64,000 bases of DNA from Acidobacteriota bacterium. GTDB taxonomy: Bacteria; Acidobacteriota; Blastocatellia; Pyrinomonadales; Pyrinomonadaceae. The translations under genes were made by a program, and so were the position numbers. Positions within the stretch are counted from its first letter, which is position 1, and every line of letters starts with the position of its first letter. The DNA lies in assembly GCA_018269005.1 (NCBI GenBank), contig JAFDVK010000034.1:121285-185284 (forward strand), in the 5' to 3' direction. Below, in pieces: positions 8,375 through 17,117 of the stretch. A model generated the notes under the pieces. It did no database searches. It worked only from the letters and a program-made list of their open reading frames with translations, and had not been told where the DNA came from.

Positions 8375-9415
8375 CTAACGGATCTGCGTCTCGTACGAGG
8401 TCTTTATGCGGATCTGTTGGTTTTCATTCAGCTTGATCTGTTTTCCGCGTTCAATGACCACGGCACCGACACCAAATGCAGCTCCAACCGCAGCTCCGAC
8501 ACCTGCACCGACCGGCCCGCCAATGATCGCACCCGTTACAAGGCCTGCACCGGTCGAAGCACCGATCTTGATGCCGTCACCTTTTAGCGATGACTTGCCG
8601 ATCGCTGTGCCTTCGTTATCGACGGTCTTGATGTTGTCGCCTTTGACCGGCATCACTTCGATGAGCGTCGCTGCAAAATTTGACCAACGCTGGTCGCTGA
8701 TGACGACCCGGTCGAAAGAAAGGGTCATTTGCGAACGGCGTTTGATGCGGCCCGGCTTTACGATCTTGCTTACGCGGCCTTCAACGACGGCTCCTGCGAT
8801 CTCTGACGGCGAGACGATCTTCGCAAAGAACTTGTCGCCTTCGCGATTCGTCTCGGTGGACAAAGGCTGCTGAAGTTCGAGAAGAAGTTCGGTATCCCGC
8901 GGGATGATGATGATCGCGTTCGGATCACCCGAATAGGTTGCGGTTACCGGCGTTTCTGTTCGTTGGGTGACGGCCGTCGTCTCGGGGTTCGTGGTCGCGG
9001 CCGTTGGGCCAACGGTCGTCGGCTTTGATGTCTCGGTAGGCGGTGCTGTCGTTACCGCTGTTACGCCCCGGCGATGGATCTCGGACGGAAGTGTTGATTC
9101 GAACGAGCGTTTTTCAAAGCCCGTCGAATAACCGCTCTCAAATCCTTGTTGGTAACCGTCGCGGTAATCCTCGACCGGGCCGTATTCTTTATTGAAAGCC
9201 CGATCTGCCTTTGCGTACTCATTATGACGCTTGAAATCACGGACTTGGTTATCGATCGTGTCACGATAGCCGGCCATATAACCATCGGAATAGCCCGTTC
9301 TATAACCACGTTGAAGGGCGATATTCAGGTTCGCCGACTGTTGGGCAACGGCTAAGCCAACACTTGTGAAAAGTACACACAATCCGAGAATTGCTATGCG
9401 AATGTTTAATCTCAT
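8375..9415 (-). CDS. Exported protein with GY-rich N-terminal repeats and C-terminal glycine zipper
   Basis: The 346-residue protein starts with a signal peptide (LGLCVLFTSVGLAVAQQ) behind a good ribosome site (AGGAG, 7 bases upstream). Residues 33-110 are spaced GY/GF repeats (GYRTGYSDGYMAGYRD, then GYQQGFESGYSTGF). Residues 112-165 are a Thr/Pro-rich linker. Residues 168-265 look like a beta-rich domain beginning IIIPRDTELLLELQQPLS, reminiscent of TrbI-like beta-barrel segments. Residues 283-325 are a glycine zipper (GLVTGAIIGGPVGAGVGAAVGAAFG) that could insert in a membrane. I do not recognise a named family. An envelope location is likely. The gene is monocistronic, with its own terminator. 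Confidence 0.75.
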   Translation of the reverse strand: MRLNIRIAILGLCVLFTSVGLAVAQQSANLNIALQRGYRTGYSDGYMAGYRDTIDNQVRDFKRHNEYAKADRAFNKEYGPVEDYRDGYQQGFESGYSTGFEKRSFESTLPSEIHRRGVTAVTTAPPTETSKPTTVGPTAATTNPETTAVTQRTETPVTATYSGDPNAIIIIPRDTELLLELQQPLSTETNREGDKFFAKIVSPSEIAGAVVEGRVSKIVKPGRIKRRSQMTLSFDRVVISDQRWSNFAATLIEVMPVKGDNIKTVDNEGTAIGKSSLKGDGIKIGASTGAGLVTGAIIGGPVGAGVGAAVGAAFGVGAVVIERGKQIKLNENQQIRIKTSYETQIR

Positions 9416-9581
9416 ATTTGCTCCTAACGTTGCCTGAAATGGCAGAAATGCTGGTTCCTCATAAGTTTATACACCATTCTTTTAGCAATTACAACAACTT
9501 TTTTATCCAAGTGCTTAAAAAGTCGCTTATCGGCTGATTAAGGCTGCGAATCTCGCTCCGGCCCACTGTCCCAAAAATACG

Positions 9582-9615
9582 TGGGACACGCAAGTAGCTG
9601 TATTATCAACAATTA
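9582..9615 (-). repeat. GTCCCA-linked motif, diverged copy 3
   Basis: On the minus strand this reads TAATTGTTGATAATACAG-CTACTTGCGTGTCCCA. It aligns with the copies at 3362 and 9650 at TTGA-AA-ACA, ACTT and GTCCCA. Confidence 0.45.
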
Positions 9616-9649
9616 GACCAAACTGTCCCACAGTGTCCCAAACACCCCG

Positions 9650-9684
9650 TGGGACAAATAAGTGCCTTTGTTCTCAATACTTAC
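9650..9684 (-). repeat. GTCCCA-linked 35-base motif, copy 2
   Basis: On the minus strand this reads GTAAGT-ATTGAGAACAAAGG-CACTTATTTGTCCCA, closely matching the copy at 3362-3396. Confidence 0.6.
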
Positions 9685-9800
9685 AGCCATTTCACACGGG
9701 AAAATCGAAAAAAAATTTTGTGGGACGATCTCCTTTTGGTCTAATAGCAATTCTCCCCGAACCGCAGCAGCCTTTCTGGCACGATCTACCCGCATAGCAT

Positions 9801-9849
9801 TACAACACATATGTTGCACGCTACTTTACGAGTATAACATACGTGTCAA
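9801..9849 (-). promoter_or_regulatory. Promoter/operator-like block, copy 1
   Basis: On the minus strand TTGACACG (from 9849) is followed by the extended -10 TGTTATACT and TCGTA. Then 36 bases from the block start comes CATATG, inside an imperfect palindrome (CAACATATGTG-TTG). The block at 38882-38932 matches 21 of the first 23 bases and has identical spacing to CATATG. No intact gene follows in this direction, only GTCCCA repeats. Confidence 0.5.
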
Positions 9850-10024
9850 GGGGTCTGAAGCTCGAGGAAATTTTCGCGGTCCCCGGTTCGCCAAGTCCGA
9901 GCGTCAGGTAAGCGAGAGAAAGGTATCACCCAAACACCCCGCCGCCGAGGTGATGGCCGTGCTATTGCGATATCACGAAAGGCTGCTGCCTGCTCGATCT
10001 TGCTTCTGACGTTTACCCTCTAAA

Positions 10025-12508
10025 CTAAAAGCTCTTGCGGAAGAGATACGACATACGAATAAAGACCGTTCGGCCGTTCCGCTCGAATCCGGGCTGCGGC
10101 AGATCGGTGAACCGGTTGTATCCGTTGTAGTTAAAGTCGTCGTTATAGCCGACGTAGAAGGCGGTTCCGGGATTCGGCGTCCAACCAAAAAGGACCTGAC
10201 CTTTTGTGTTCTTGTCGAGCGAATCGTAATCGACGCGCGTCCGCAGGAAGGTAAATCGCGTGAACTGGTAAGTTGAATGAAGCGTAAACAGATTCGATTC
10301 GAATGCGAGACGATCGGTGTCGTTTCGGTGCAAACGCGTGTTTGAATAGTCGAGCGAAAATCGCAAGGCGTTTGTCGGTTTGTACTCAACGCCGAACTCG
10401 ATCTCGCGCTCGAACGCGCGGCCCGGATCCAATGCCGGGTATGGACCGCTCATTCCGCCTTGGACCCAAGAGAGATATGCCGGACTAACGCGTCCGTATC
10501 GATTTCCCGCACCGAAGTCGTAATCAAATGTGTTCCAGGAGAATTCGATCGACGCTTCAACCGCAAGCCGGGAATTGATCGTCTTGCTCAGACCGAACGC
10601 CAACGAAGGCTGAAGAGCATGCCGTTCCGGGGCTCCAAAGAACGCTCCCCGAATGGTTCCGCTCGCATTGCGTTTAGGGCCGAATTCTTCCTCGTAGAGA
10701 TGCTCATAACCAAAGCGTGCTTCTGCGTTCAAGGAGAAATTTCCCTGCAGCTGTGCGCTAACGCTGGTTTCGCCATTTGCGCCCTGAATGCGGCCGGACC
10801 AGTCATATTCGTAGCTTACGCTTTGGCGCCAATCGAGACGTATCAAACGGGCATCGCTGCGAGACTTCGTGCTCAATCGATTCGCAAAAAAGAAGCTGTT
10901 CGTGTCAGTTCGGTTGGCAAAGCCTGCATCAGATCGGTAATCAGGCGATTTTCCTTCAAGGCCCAATGTCCAGCCGGTAGTGTCCTTCGTATTGTCTAGA
11001 TTGATGCTGTAAGCGAGCCCGTTTCCAGTACGATATTCAACGCGGTCCCTCTCAGGAGAATAGAAATTTTTCCGTGAATGGCTGCCAAGAACCTGGTAGC
11101 TAAAGATCGTTGCATCGTCCAATCTATACTTCCCGTCAAAGCCACCGACAAAGTTCCGGCTCTTGGGAAAGGTTCTCGCCGTGCCGAAAAACCCGATGTA
11201 GTTGCTTTCCCCGAAATCACGCTTTAGCCGAAGCACGCCGAAGAGTGCGTTCTTATCGAGAAACTCGTCGATCGGACATCGAACGGTCGGGTCCGATTGC
11301 TGACCGATAAGACATTCGCGATTTGCGGTTCGCTCGTCCTCGGAATAATTCCCGGGAGCATTATCTGACGCCGCAAGAAGCCCGAACGTGATCTTGCCCG
11401 TCTTTCCCGTCAGCTTTGCGGCAAAATCCGGATCGACGATCGTCCGCGAATAAAATGGCGAAAGAGACGAATCGAAGATCTCCTTGCCTTCAAGAAAAAA
11501 TGGCCGTTTCTCTTCGAAAAAGATCGGAAAGCGCCTATTGGCCGAAACGACCGGAGCATCTGCCTCGATCTCGGCATAATCAGGATTTATTGCTGCGTCG
11601 AACGTGATATTCGGAGTGAGCGTGAATTTAAGATTTACACCGATGTCAGGCTCTATCGGCTTGTTGACAATGCGGCCCGGAGGAAGAAATCGATCTGCGA
11701 CGCGCTCGCTCGTTTGGCGCAAGGTGACGCTCGGGACGACCTCGAGCGTCCGCTCGTACTTTATGTCATCAAGGCCCGATATCCTGCCGTGCTTGATCAG
11801 CGTGCCGGAAACATTGCGGTCATTGGGCAGCCACTGGTCAATCTCGTCGTTAAAGCGGTCGATATTCCTTGCGACATTAAAGCCCCAGATACGCTTCTTC
11901 GCCGACGCATATCGAAGCGACTTGAACGGGATCTTTGCCTCGACGGCCCAACCCCAATCGTGGATAGCACCCTTGGATTCCATGACGATATCGACGGAGA
12001 AGTCCACACCCATCGAGCCTTCGGTGAGGATGCCGTCTTGTTGAATGCCGAACGGATTGAACCCGAGAAGGTACGCACGTCGCTGGTCGTTATACGTATC
12101 AAGCCAGATGCGGACATTATCCTCTCCAAAGACATTGTCCCGCTTGGCGACCGTCGCACGGATCTTGTCCCTCTCGTCCCAGCACTTGAATGCGACGTAA
12201 AGGTAGTGCTCGTCATAGGCCATATAGACCTCGGTCGGCTTTGAGGGGGCGATATTGTCACCGGGCTGTGTTTGATAGAAGTCTTTGAAGACCGCCGCCG
12301 ATTTCCAGGCTGCGTCATCGAGGTTGCCGTCAATGACCGGCGATCCACTTATCTTTGGGATCACAACGTCCTGCATTTTCTCCGGAGGCAAAACTAGTTT
12401 TCCGGACTGAACGTTCGCAGGTGTCGGCGATGCTGAAGGAACAGTTTGAGCCGTGGCCGAGACTGAGGCCACGAATACACAAATAGCCAGAAATAAAACG
12501 TGCTTCAT
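10025..12508 (-). CDS. DUF5916 / CBM9-like outer-membrane type protein
   Basis: The 827-residue protein has a signal peptide (FLAICVFVASVSATAQT). A CBM9-like carbohydrate-binding fold occupies about residues 50-240 (SGSPVIDGNLDDAAW, MAYDEHYLYVAFKCWDE, RIWLDTYND). A long C-terminal region of alternating polar/hydrophobic strands ends in aromatic YLFRKSF, as expected for an outer-membrane beta-barrel. This is the DUF5916 architecture, common in Acidobacteriota and Bacteroidota, whose function is unproven. Binding of sugars or polymers at the surface is inferred from the CBM9-like part. The gene lies 133 bases downstream of the DUF4097 gene, but a terminator stem lies between them. Its start has no strong Shine-Dalgarno sequence. 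Confidence 0.85.
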   Translation of the reverse strand: MKHVLFLAICVFVASVSATAQTVPSASPTPANVQSGKLVLPPEKMQDVVIPKISGSPVIDGNLDDAAWKSAAVFKDFYQTQPGDNIAPSKPTEVYMAYDEHYLYVAFKCWDERDKIRATVAKRDNVFGEDNVRIWLDTYNDQRRAYLLGFNPFGIQQDGILTEGSMGVDFSVDIVMESKGAIHDWGWAVEAKIPFKSLRYASAKKRIWGFNVARNIDRFNDEIDQWLPNDRNVSGTLIKHGRISGLDDIKYERTLEVVPSVTLRQTSERVADRFLPPGRIVNKPIEPDIGVNLKFTLTPNITFDAAINPDYAEIEADAPVVSANRRFPIFFEEKRPFFLEGKEIFDSSLSPFYSRTIVDPDFAAKLTGKTGKITFGLLAASDNAPGNYSEDERTANRECLIGQQSDPTVRCPIDEFLDKNALFGVLRLKRDFGESNYIGFFGTARTFPKSRNFVGGFDGKYRLDDATIFSYQVLGSHSRKNFYSPERDRVEYRTGNGLAYSINLDNTKDTTGWTLGLEGKSPDYRSDAGFANRTDTNSFFFANRLSTKSRSDARLIRLDWRQSVSYEYDWSGRIQGANGETSVSAQLQGNFSLNAEARFGYEHLYEEEFGPKRNASGTIRGAFFGAPERHALQPSLAFGLSKTINSRLAVEASIEFSWNTFDYDFGAGNRYGRVSPAYLSWVQGGMSGPYPALDPGRAFEREIEFGVEYKPTNALRFSLDYSNTRLHRNDTDRLAFESNLFTLHSTYQFTRFTFLRTRVDYDSLDKNTKGQVLFGWTPNPGTAFYVGYNDDFNYNGYNRFTDLPQPGFERNGRTVFIRMSYLFRKSF

Positions 12509-12589
12509 TAGTAGACGGAGTACTCACGGGCGGGAACACGCGACGAGTATCCATATAATACGCGAAATCGCGCGTAATGTTTCAAAACG

Positions 12590-12617
12590 GGAAAAGGCGA
12601 ACGCCATTACGTTCGCC
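12590..12617 (-). terminator. Terminator of the DUF4097-like gene
   Basis: On the minus strand, GGCGAACG-taatgg-CGTTCGCC is followed by TTTTCCCG, 25 bases past the stop of the gene at 12642. The short T-run suggests moderate efficiency. Confidence 0.7.
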
Positions 12618-12641
12618 GGTCTCTCAGATCTTGCTCTTCTA

Positions 12642-14558
12642 TCAGTTCGAATTTAAGAGGGTATCGGAAGATCGGATCATCAGATTTCCGTCGGTCTGCA
12701 CGACGTAGCTGCGGTCGCCTGACCCGATCCTATAAACGAACCGATCCTCATTGTCCTCAACACGGGTTGCGGAAAGCCCGTCAAACCGCACAGCGCCTTC
12801 CCCGCCGGAGTCGATCTTGCCTGAAAAGTTCGAGGGCAGCGTAATAAGGATATCTCCCAAATCCGATCGCGCCGTAAGCGCGTCAAACTCTCCGTCCAGA
12901 TCGACCGTCCCGAGCTCTGTCTCGGCGTTCACTTCGCCTCGAAACCCGATCACGCGTATTCGGCCGGTCGATGACGCAACGGTCAAATTACCGCCCGAGC
13001 CGCGCAAGGTTATCGACTCGTCTTCGCCTTTAAGATCAAGCTTTCCGGAAACGCCATCGATCCTGAGTTCTCCGTCCGTGACGACCTTAAGATTTGTCTT
13101 ATGAGGTACAAAAACTTCCAAACGCGTACGCCACTTTTCCTCGGTGTCGCCGCTGACATTGATCTCAACTGATCTCGAGTCGGCCTTTTCCTTTATTTCG
13201 TTCGAGATATCGTCGTTCGCACTCCGGATCTTCGTAACGGTATAACGCACGACCGACTCATCGGTCCCGACGATGCGAACAGAACAGCCTGGCGCGTTGA
13301 TGGTTACCTTTGGAGTGCCTGACACCGGAAAGCTTTTCGTTTGCCTGCCAATAGACGTATCTGCGCCAAAAACGCGTTCGTTGCCGAACCCGCTTCCGAA
13401 GTCCCAGGTTTTGGACGACATTCGGAGCGCGCGACGAGCCTCCACCGCTGCTGCCTTTCCGATATCGGCGGCCTTGAGCCGCTCGCGAGCGGCATCGAGA
13501 GCCTCTTTGACCGAACGCTCGACCAATGGCGCGGTCAAGACCATGGTCCTTGCCGTTTCAACTTGGGCCGTCTTCAAGGCATCTTTCATCGCCTTCGCCG
13601 ACCGGCTCTTCGCCTCCGCTGCAGCTTTTTCGGCTTCGGCGGCAATCAGGCGGGCATTGATTCGCCGGCCTTTTAGGCCGCTAACGTTGTCATCTCCGCC
13701 GTTTTCGGATGAAAGATCCGTAGAGGGCGCAGGCGAACGCCCGTCATTCGGATGGCCGATGTAAAGCGGGCCGTTCACACTTTCGAGGCTCATGCTCGCG
13801 GCCCCCGAACCCAATCGGGAATATAGGCTGTGGCCGACAAAATCTGCCTTTCGAACGGACAACGCAAAATCGGTCTTGATACCGCCATTGAGTGTCTCGC
13901 CTTTTAGGGTGACGTCCGAGTCTGTCGGGATAGTGACCTTTACCGGGCCGTTGACGCTCGAAAGTTCGACCCGCGTTTGCGGATCGAGTTGGCCATATTC
14001 TGCCGATATCGGGCCATTCACGGTCGAAGCCTCCAAACGGCCTTTCAAGCCGCTGATCGTTACCCCGCCGTTAACGCTCGAGGCACTGACCGAATTCGAA
14101 AACCCTGAGATCGAAATTTCACCGTTAACATTCTCGATCTCATCCAGGACCGCTCGGCGAGGAAGTTTCATTTTGATGACCACCTGCACTTGCCGCTTCC
14201 CATCCGCATTGTTTCCCCGATACCAATCCTGCTGCTCCGTACGCAGTCTGAACCGTTCTTTGTCCGAATCAACGATGACCTTGACCGTGTCGAGGATCTC
14301 CTTGCTCGGCCCCGTCTTCTCGACAACGAGAGCAGCTTCTTCTTTGTCCCAGGCCTCGAGTTCGATACGGCCGTTCGTATTCGAAATGGAAACACGCCCC
14401 TCGGCACTGAGCGGATAGCTCTTATCGAGCCGCTCGGTAATGTCACCCTGTGAACTCGAAACTTCGATTCTCGGTGCGGCGGGCACCGGCATCGAGCCGA
14501 CATCTGGCCCCGCAGAAAATATCAACCCCGAAAAAAGTATTGTGTAAAGCCACGTCAT
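12642..14558 (-). CDS. DUF4097-like beta-helical envelope protein with helical central segment
   Basis: The 638-residue protein has a short hydrophobic leader (LYTILFSGLIFSAG). Two blocks of DUF4097-type strands carry repeated 'S-VNG-I-I-GL' units: residues 45-270 (ISNTNGRIELEAWD, ENVNGEISISGF, SSVNGPVKVTIP) and residues 430-620 (ITLRGSGGNLTVASSTGRIRV). Between them, residues 305-375 are Ala/Lys/Glu-rich and probably helical (AAEAEKAAAEAKSRSAKAM). DUF4097 proteins form a right-handed beta-solenoid of unknown function and often accompany sigma/anti-sigma systems. A sigma-like and a zf-HC2 gene lie 3-5 kb away, but not in the same transcript. It is divergent from the GGDEF-EAL gene across 258 bases. 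Confidence 0.8.
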   Translation of the reverse strand: MTWLYTILFSGLIFSAGPDVGSMPVPAAPRIEVSSSQGDITERLDKSYPLSAEGRVSISNTNGRIELEAWDKEEAALVVEKTGPSKEILDTVKVIVDSDKERFRLRTEQQDWYRGNNADGKRQVQVVIKMKLPRRAVLDEIENVNGEISISGFSNSVSASSVNGGVTISGLKGRLEASTVNGPISAEYGQLDPQTRVELSSVNGPVKVTIPTDSDVTLKGETLNGGIKTDFALSVRKADFVGHSLYSRLGSGAASMSLESVNGPLYIGHPNDGRSPAPSTDLSSENGGDDNVSGLKGRRINARLIAAEAEKAAAEAKSRSAKAMKDALKTAQVETARTMVLTAPLVERSVKEALDAARERLKAADIGKAAAVEARRALRMSSKTWDFGSGFGNERVFGADTSIGRQTKSFPVSGTPKVTINAPGCSVRIVGTDESVVRYTVTKIRSANDDISNEIKEKADSRSVEINVSGDTEEKWRTRLEVFVPHKTNLKVVTDGELRIDGVSGKLDLKGEDESITLRGSGGNLTVASSTGRIRVIGFRGEVNAETELGTVDLDGEFDALTARSDLGDILITLPSNFSGKIDSGGEGAVRFDGLSATRVEDNEDRFVYRIGSGDRSYVVQTDGNLMIRSSDTLLNSN

Positions 14559-14816
14559 AGATCACCTGTCAAAAACGGTCGAGAGTTCTCTTTCTAGATT
14601 GATTACACCACGGGCCTTGAGAATGTGACAAAAGTTTGGGGAAAGATATGACAAAACAATAGCAAACTCATTTTTTTGTTGATTTTGCACCTTTTTTTTA
14701 TTACTCTTTTCATGGCGAGCGATTTCTCTGATCGATCGTAAGGGTCCGCGGAGTTCCCTCTATCCGTGTAGCCTTTCCCCAATAAGCACATCGTATTTTT
14801 GCCTCTTTCTCCTTAA

Positions 14817-17039
14817 ATGGAACAGCAAAATAAGCTCATAGATCTCTATTTATTTGGTCTAGTACCATTCGCGGCGTTTGCCGTTGGTTGGGCCATCTTA
14901 GATCAGCCTCTGTCGAATTTTGACGGGGGTTTTGCTGCTTTGGGTTTGCTGACCATTTTCTCGAGCTGCTGGCTAAGGCTCCAGTTGCCCCGAACCAACG
15001 TCCACGTTACGATCTCCGACGCTTTGATAATTCTCTCGCTGCTACTCTATGGCGGAAGCATAACCGTGCTGCTTTCGCTGGTCGAGGTTGCCGCGGCGTC
15101 GATCAACCTTAAACTCCGAGGCGCCGACATCCGTCTTAAGACGATGGCGATCAACGTGCTGGCGGCTCCGATCAGCGTCTTTGCCGCCTATCACACGGCG
15201 AGGCTTATTTTCGGGCCGTCGGACCAGGTTGTGATCAGGAATGATTATACAAGCCTTATTTGGCTCCTGCTGACGATCTGCCTTACGCTCTTTGCCGTCA
15301 ACTCCACGATCGTTTCGATATTCGCCGGCATAAAGACCGGCAAGAGCATTTGGCATCATTGGAAGCGGAATCTCGTCGATGCGATCGTTCTCAACATGCT
15401 CGGCGGCATAATGGCAGGCGTTTTCCTCAAGGCCGTCACAAATCTAAATCTATATCTGGTCGCGGCGATAGTCGGATTCTTCGGCATCATCTTGCTGACG
15501 TTCCGCCATTTTGTTACCGACGCGAGGAAATCTGCCGAGATCGCCCATCGCGAACAGCGTGAGCGTTATGAGCAGGCGGAAAAGCATGTTCTGGAGCTTG
15601 AACATTATGTTGATGAGCTCGAACGTGTCGCGGAACAGCTGCAGGAGAGCCATGAAAAATTCCGCCACGCCGCATATCACGACGCACTGACCGGCCTGCC
15701 GAACAGAAATTTTTTCATCGACCGGCTCAAAAAAGAGCTTTCAGACAGCGCCGAGTCCGGCGAGTTCCGCTTTGCGATACTGTTGCTCGACCTGTATAGA
15801 TTCAAAACGATAAACGAAAGCCTTGGCCACTCGCTCGGCGATCAGCTTATCAAGAATGTCGGGTCGCGACTTGCCGAAATGGTTCGTGAGTCCGACATGG
15901 CATCGAGATTCTCAGGTGATAAATTCGGGATAATCCTTACGGACCTCTTGGAACGGGACGAGGCAGTCGCATTTGCCGACCGCCTTTCGAGCAGGATATC
16001 CGAGCCTTACACACTCGATGGGCGACAAGTTTTCACCGATGTGCGAGTAGGCATTGCGTTCGGAAACTCAAAATACGTAGAAGCCGAGGACCTCTTGCGG
16101 GATGCCGATATCGCAATGTATTACGCAAAGGATTCGAGTTCGAAACACGTGATCTTCGACCAGAAGATGCATGTGCGGGCGGTTACGCGCCTTCAGCTCG
16201 AAACTGACCTCCGGTTTGCGATCGAGCGAAATGAATTCGAGCTGCACTATCAGCCGATCGTCGGGCTCGAAACGGCGCAGTTGGTCGGATTCGAGGCCCT
16301 CGTTCGTTGGAACCATCCTCAGCGCGGCCTTGTACCGCCGAACGAATTCATCCCGATCTCCGAAAGCACGGGCTTGATCGTCCCGATGACCGTTCAGATA
16401 CTCGAATCGGCCTGCACGCAGGTCAAAGAATGGCAGGTCAGATATCCGATGGAGGTGCCGCTTTCGATAGCTGTCAACCTTTCAGGAAAACACTTTGCCG
16501 ATCCTCGGCTTGTCTCACAGATCAAGACCGTCCTTTCGACCTCCGGCCTGGACCCTGCAAGCCTTAAACTTGAACTCACGGAGAGCGCGATCATGGAGAA
16601 CGCGGAACGTGCTATCCAAATGCTCGCTCAGATAAAAGAGACCGGTGTGCAGGTCAGCATCGATGATTTCGGCACTGGCTATTCGAGCCTGAGCTATCTG
16701 CATCGATTCCCGATCGACCTGTTGAAGGTCGATCGATCGTTCGTGAGCGCGATGGAGGAGAACTCGGAGAATGGCGAGATCGTGCGTACTGTGATCGCGC
16801 TTGCAAAAGCCTTACGGCTAAAGGTCGTTGCCGAGGGCATCGAAAGTATTCATCAATTCCACCAACTGCGCATCCTTCAGTGCGAATACGGCCAGGGCTA
16901 TCTGTTCTCGCCGCCAAAACCTGTCTCGGACATCGAAACGATGCTCGGAGAAAAGACCAACTGGCAGCACTTCCTGCCGCAGCCGGCCCGGCCGATTCCA
17001 CAGGCCGCAAACATCTCGCCGCTTCGCCTGGCAAATTGA
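14817..17039 (+). CDS. Membrane GGDEF-EAL protein, degenerate GGDEF, probably c-di-GMP phosphodiesterase
   Basis: In this 740-residue protein, residues 8-230 carry about seven or eight membrane helices (MASE-like sensor), followed by a coiled coil (residues 235-285). The GGDEF domain (residues 285-445) has lost its signature: SGDKF replaces GGDEF, and LDLYRFK replaces LDLDRFK. Diguanylate cyclase activity is therefore unlikely, though GTP binding could remain. The EAL domain (residues 460-715) keeps EALVRWNHP, ELTESAIME and DDFGTGYSSLSYL, the residues needed for c-di-GMP hydrolysis. The likely function is a membrane-bound phosphodiesterase tuned by its degenerate partner domain. Its paralogue at 55409-57907 has an intact GGDEF. 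A strong terminator follows. The polysaccharide cluster 2 kb downstream is a plausible target process (inference only). Confidence 0.92.
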   Translation: MEQQNKLIDLYLFGLVPFAAFAVGWAILDQPLSNFDGGFAALGLLTIFSSCWLRLQLPRTNVHVTISDALIILSLLLYGGSITVLLSLVEVAAASINLKLRGADIRLKTMAINVLAAPISVFAAYHTARLIFGPSDQVVIRNDYTSLIWLLLTICLTLFAVNSTIVSIFAGIKTGKSIWHHWKRNLVDAIVLNMLGGIMAGVFLKAVTNLNLYLVAAIVGFFGIILLTFRHFVTDARKSAEIAHREQRERYEQAEKHVLELEHYVDELERVAEQLQESHEKFRHAAYHDALTGLPNRNFFIDRLKKELSDSAESGEFRFAILLLDLYRFKTINESLGHSLGDQLIKNVGSRLAEMVRESDMASRFSGDKFGIILTDLLERDEAVAFADRLSSRISEPYTLDGRQVFTDVRVGIAFGNSKYVEAEDLLRDADIAMYYAKDSSSKHVIFDQKMHVRAVTRLQLETDLRFAIERNEFELHYQPIVGLETAQLVGFEALVRWNHPQRGLVPPNEFIPISESTGLIVPMTVQILESACTQVKEWQVRYPMEVPLSIAVNLSGKHFADPRLVSQIKTVLSTSGLDPASLKLELTESAIMENAERAIQMLAQIKETGVQVSIDDFGTGYSSLSYLHRFPIDLLKVDRSFVSAMEENSENGEIVRTVIALAKALRLKVVAEGIESIHQFHQLRILQCEYGQGYLFSPPKPVSDIETMLGEKTNWQHFLPQPARPIPQAANISPLRLAN

Positions 17040-17064
17040 ATCTGACAATTGAAATTCCAAAAGG

Positions 17065-17098
17065 AAAGGCCGGTCATTGCGACCGGCCTTTTTATTTT
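17065..17098 (+). terminator. Rho-independent terminator of the GGDEF-EAL gene
   Basis: AGGCCGGTC-attgc-GACCGGCCT is followed by TTTTATTTT, 26 bases after the stop. The zf-HC2 gene converges on this stem from the other side. Confidence 0.9.
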
Positions 17099-17117
17099 AC
17101 GGTTCTATTTGCGCCCG

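Larger units (their letters stand above)
9416..10024. other. 600-base intergenic region with GTCCCA motif repeats and a promoter/operator-like block
   Basis: Bases 9566-9733 hold seven or so GTCCCA/GGGAC hexamers and two 34-35 base motif copies. Bases 9801-9849 hold the block described separately. Open frames here (for example 9613-9819 on the minus strand) show no domain. Bases 9850-10020 look like ordinary non-coding DNA beyond the DUF5916 gene stop. Confidence 0.6.

Noticed and set aside
9613..9819. Possible 68-residue protein downstream of the promoter-like block
   Set aside because: Made largely of the GTCCCA repeats, no ribosome site and no recognisable domain; it could at most be a decayed gene end.
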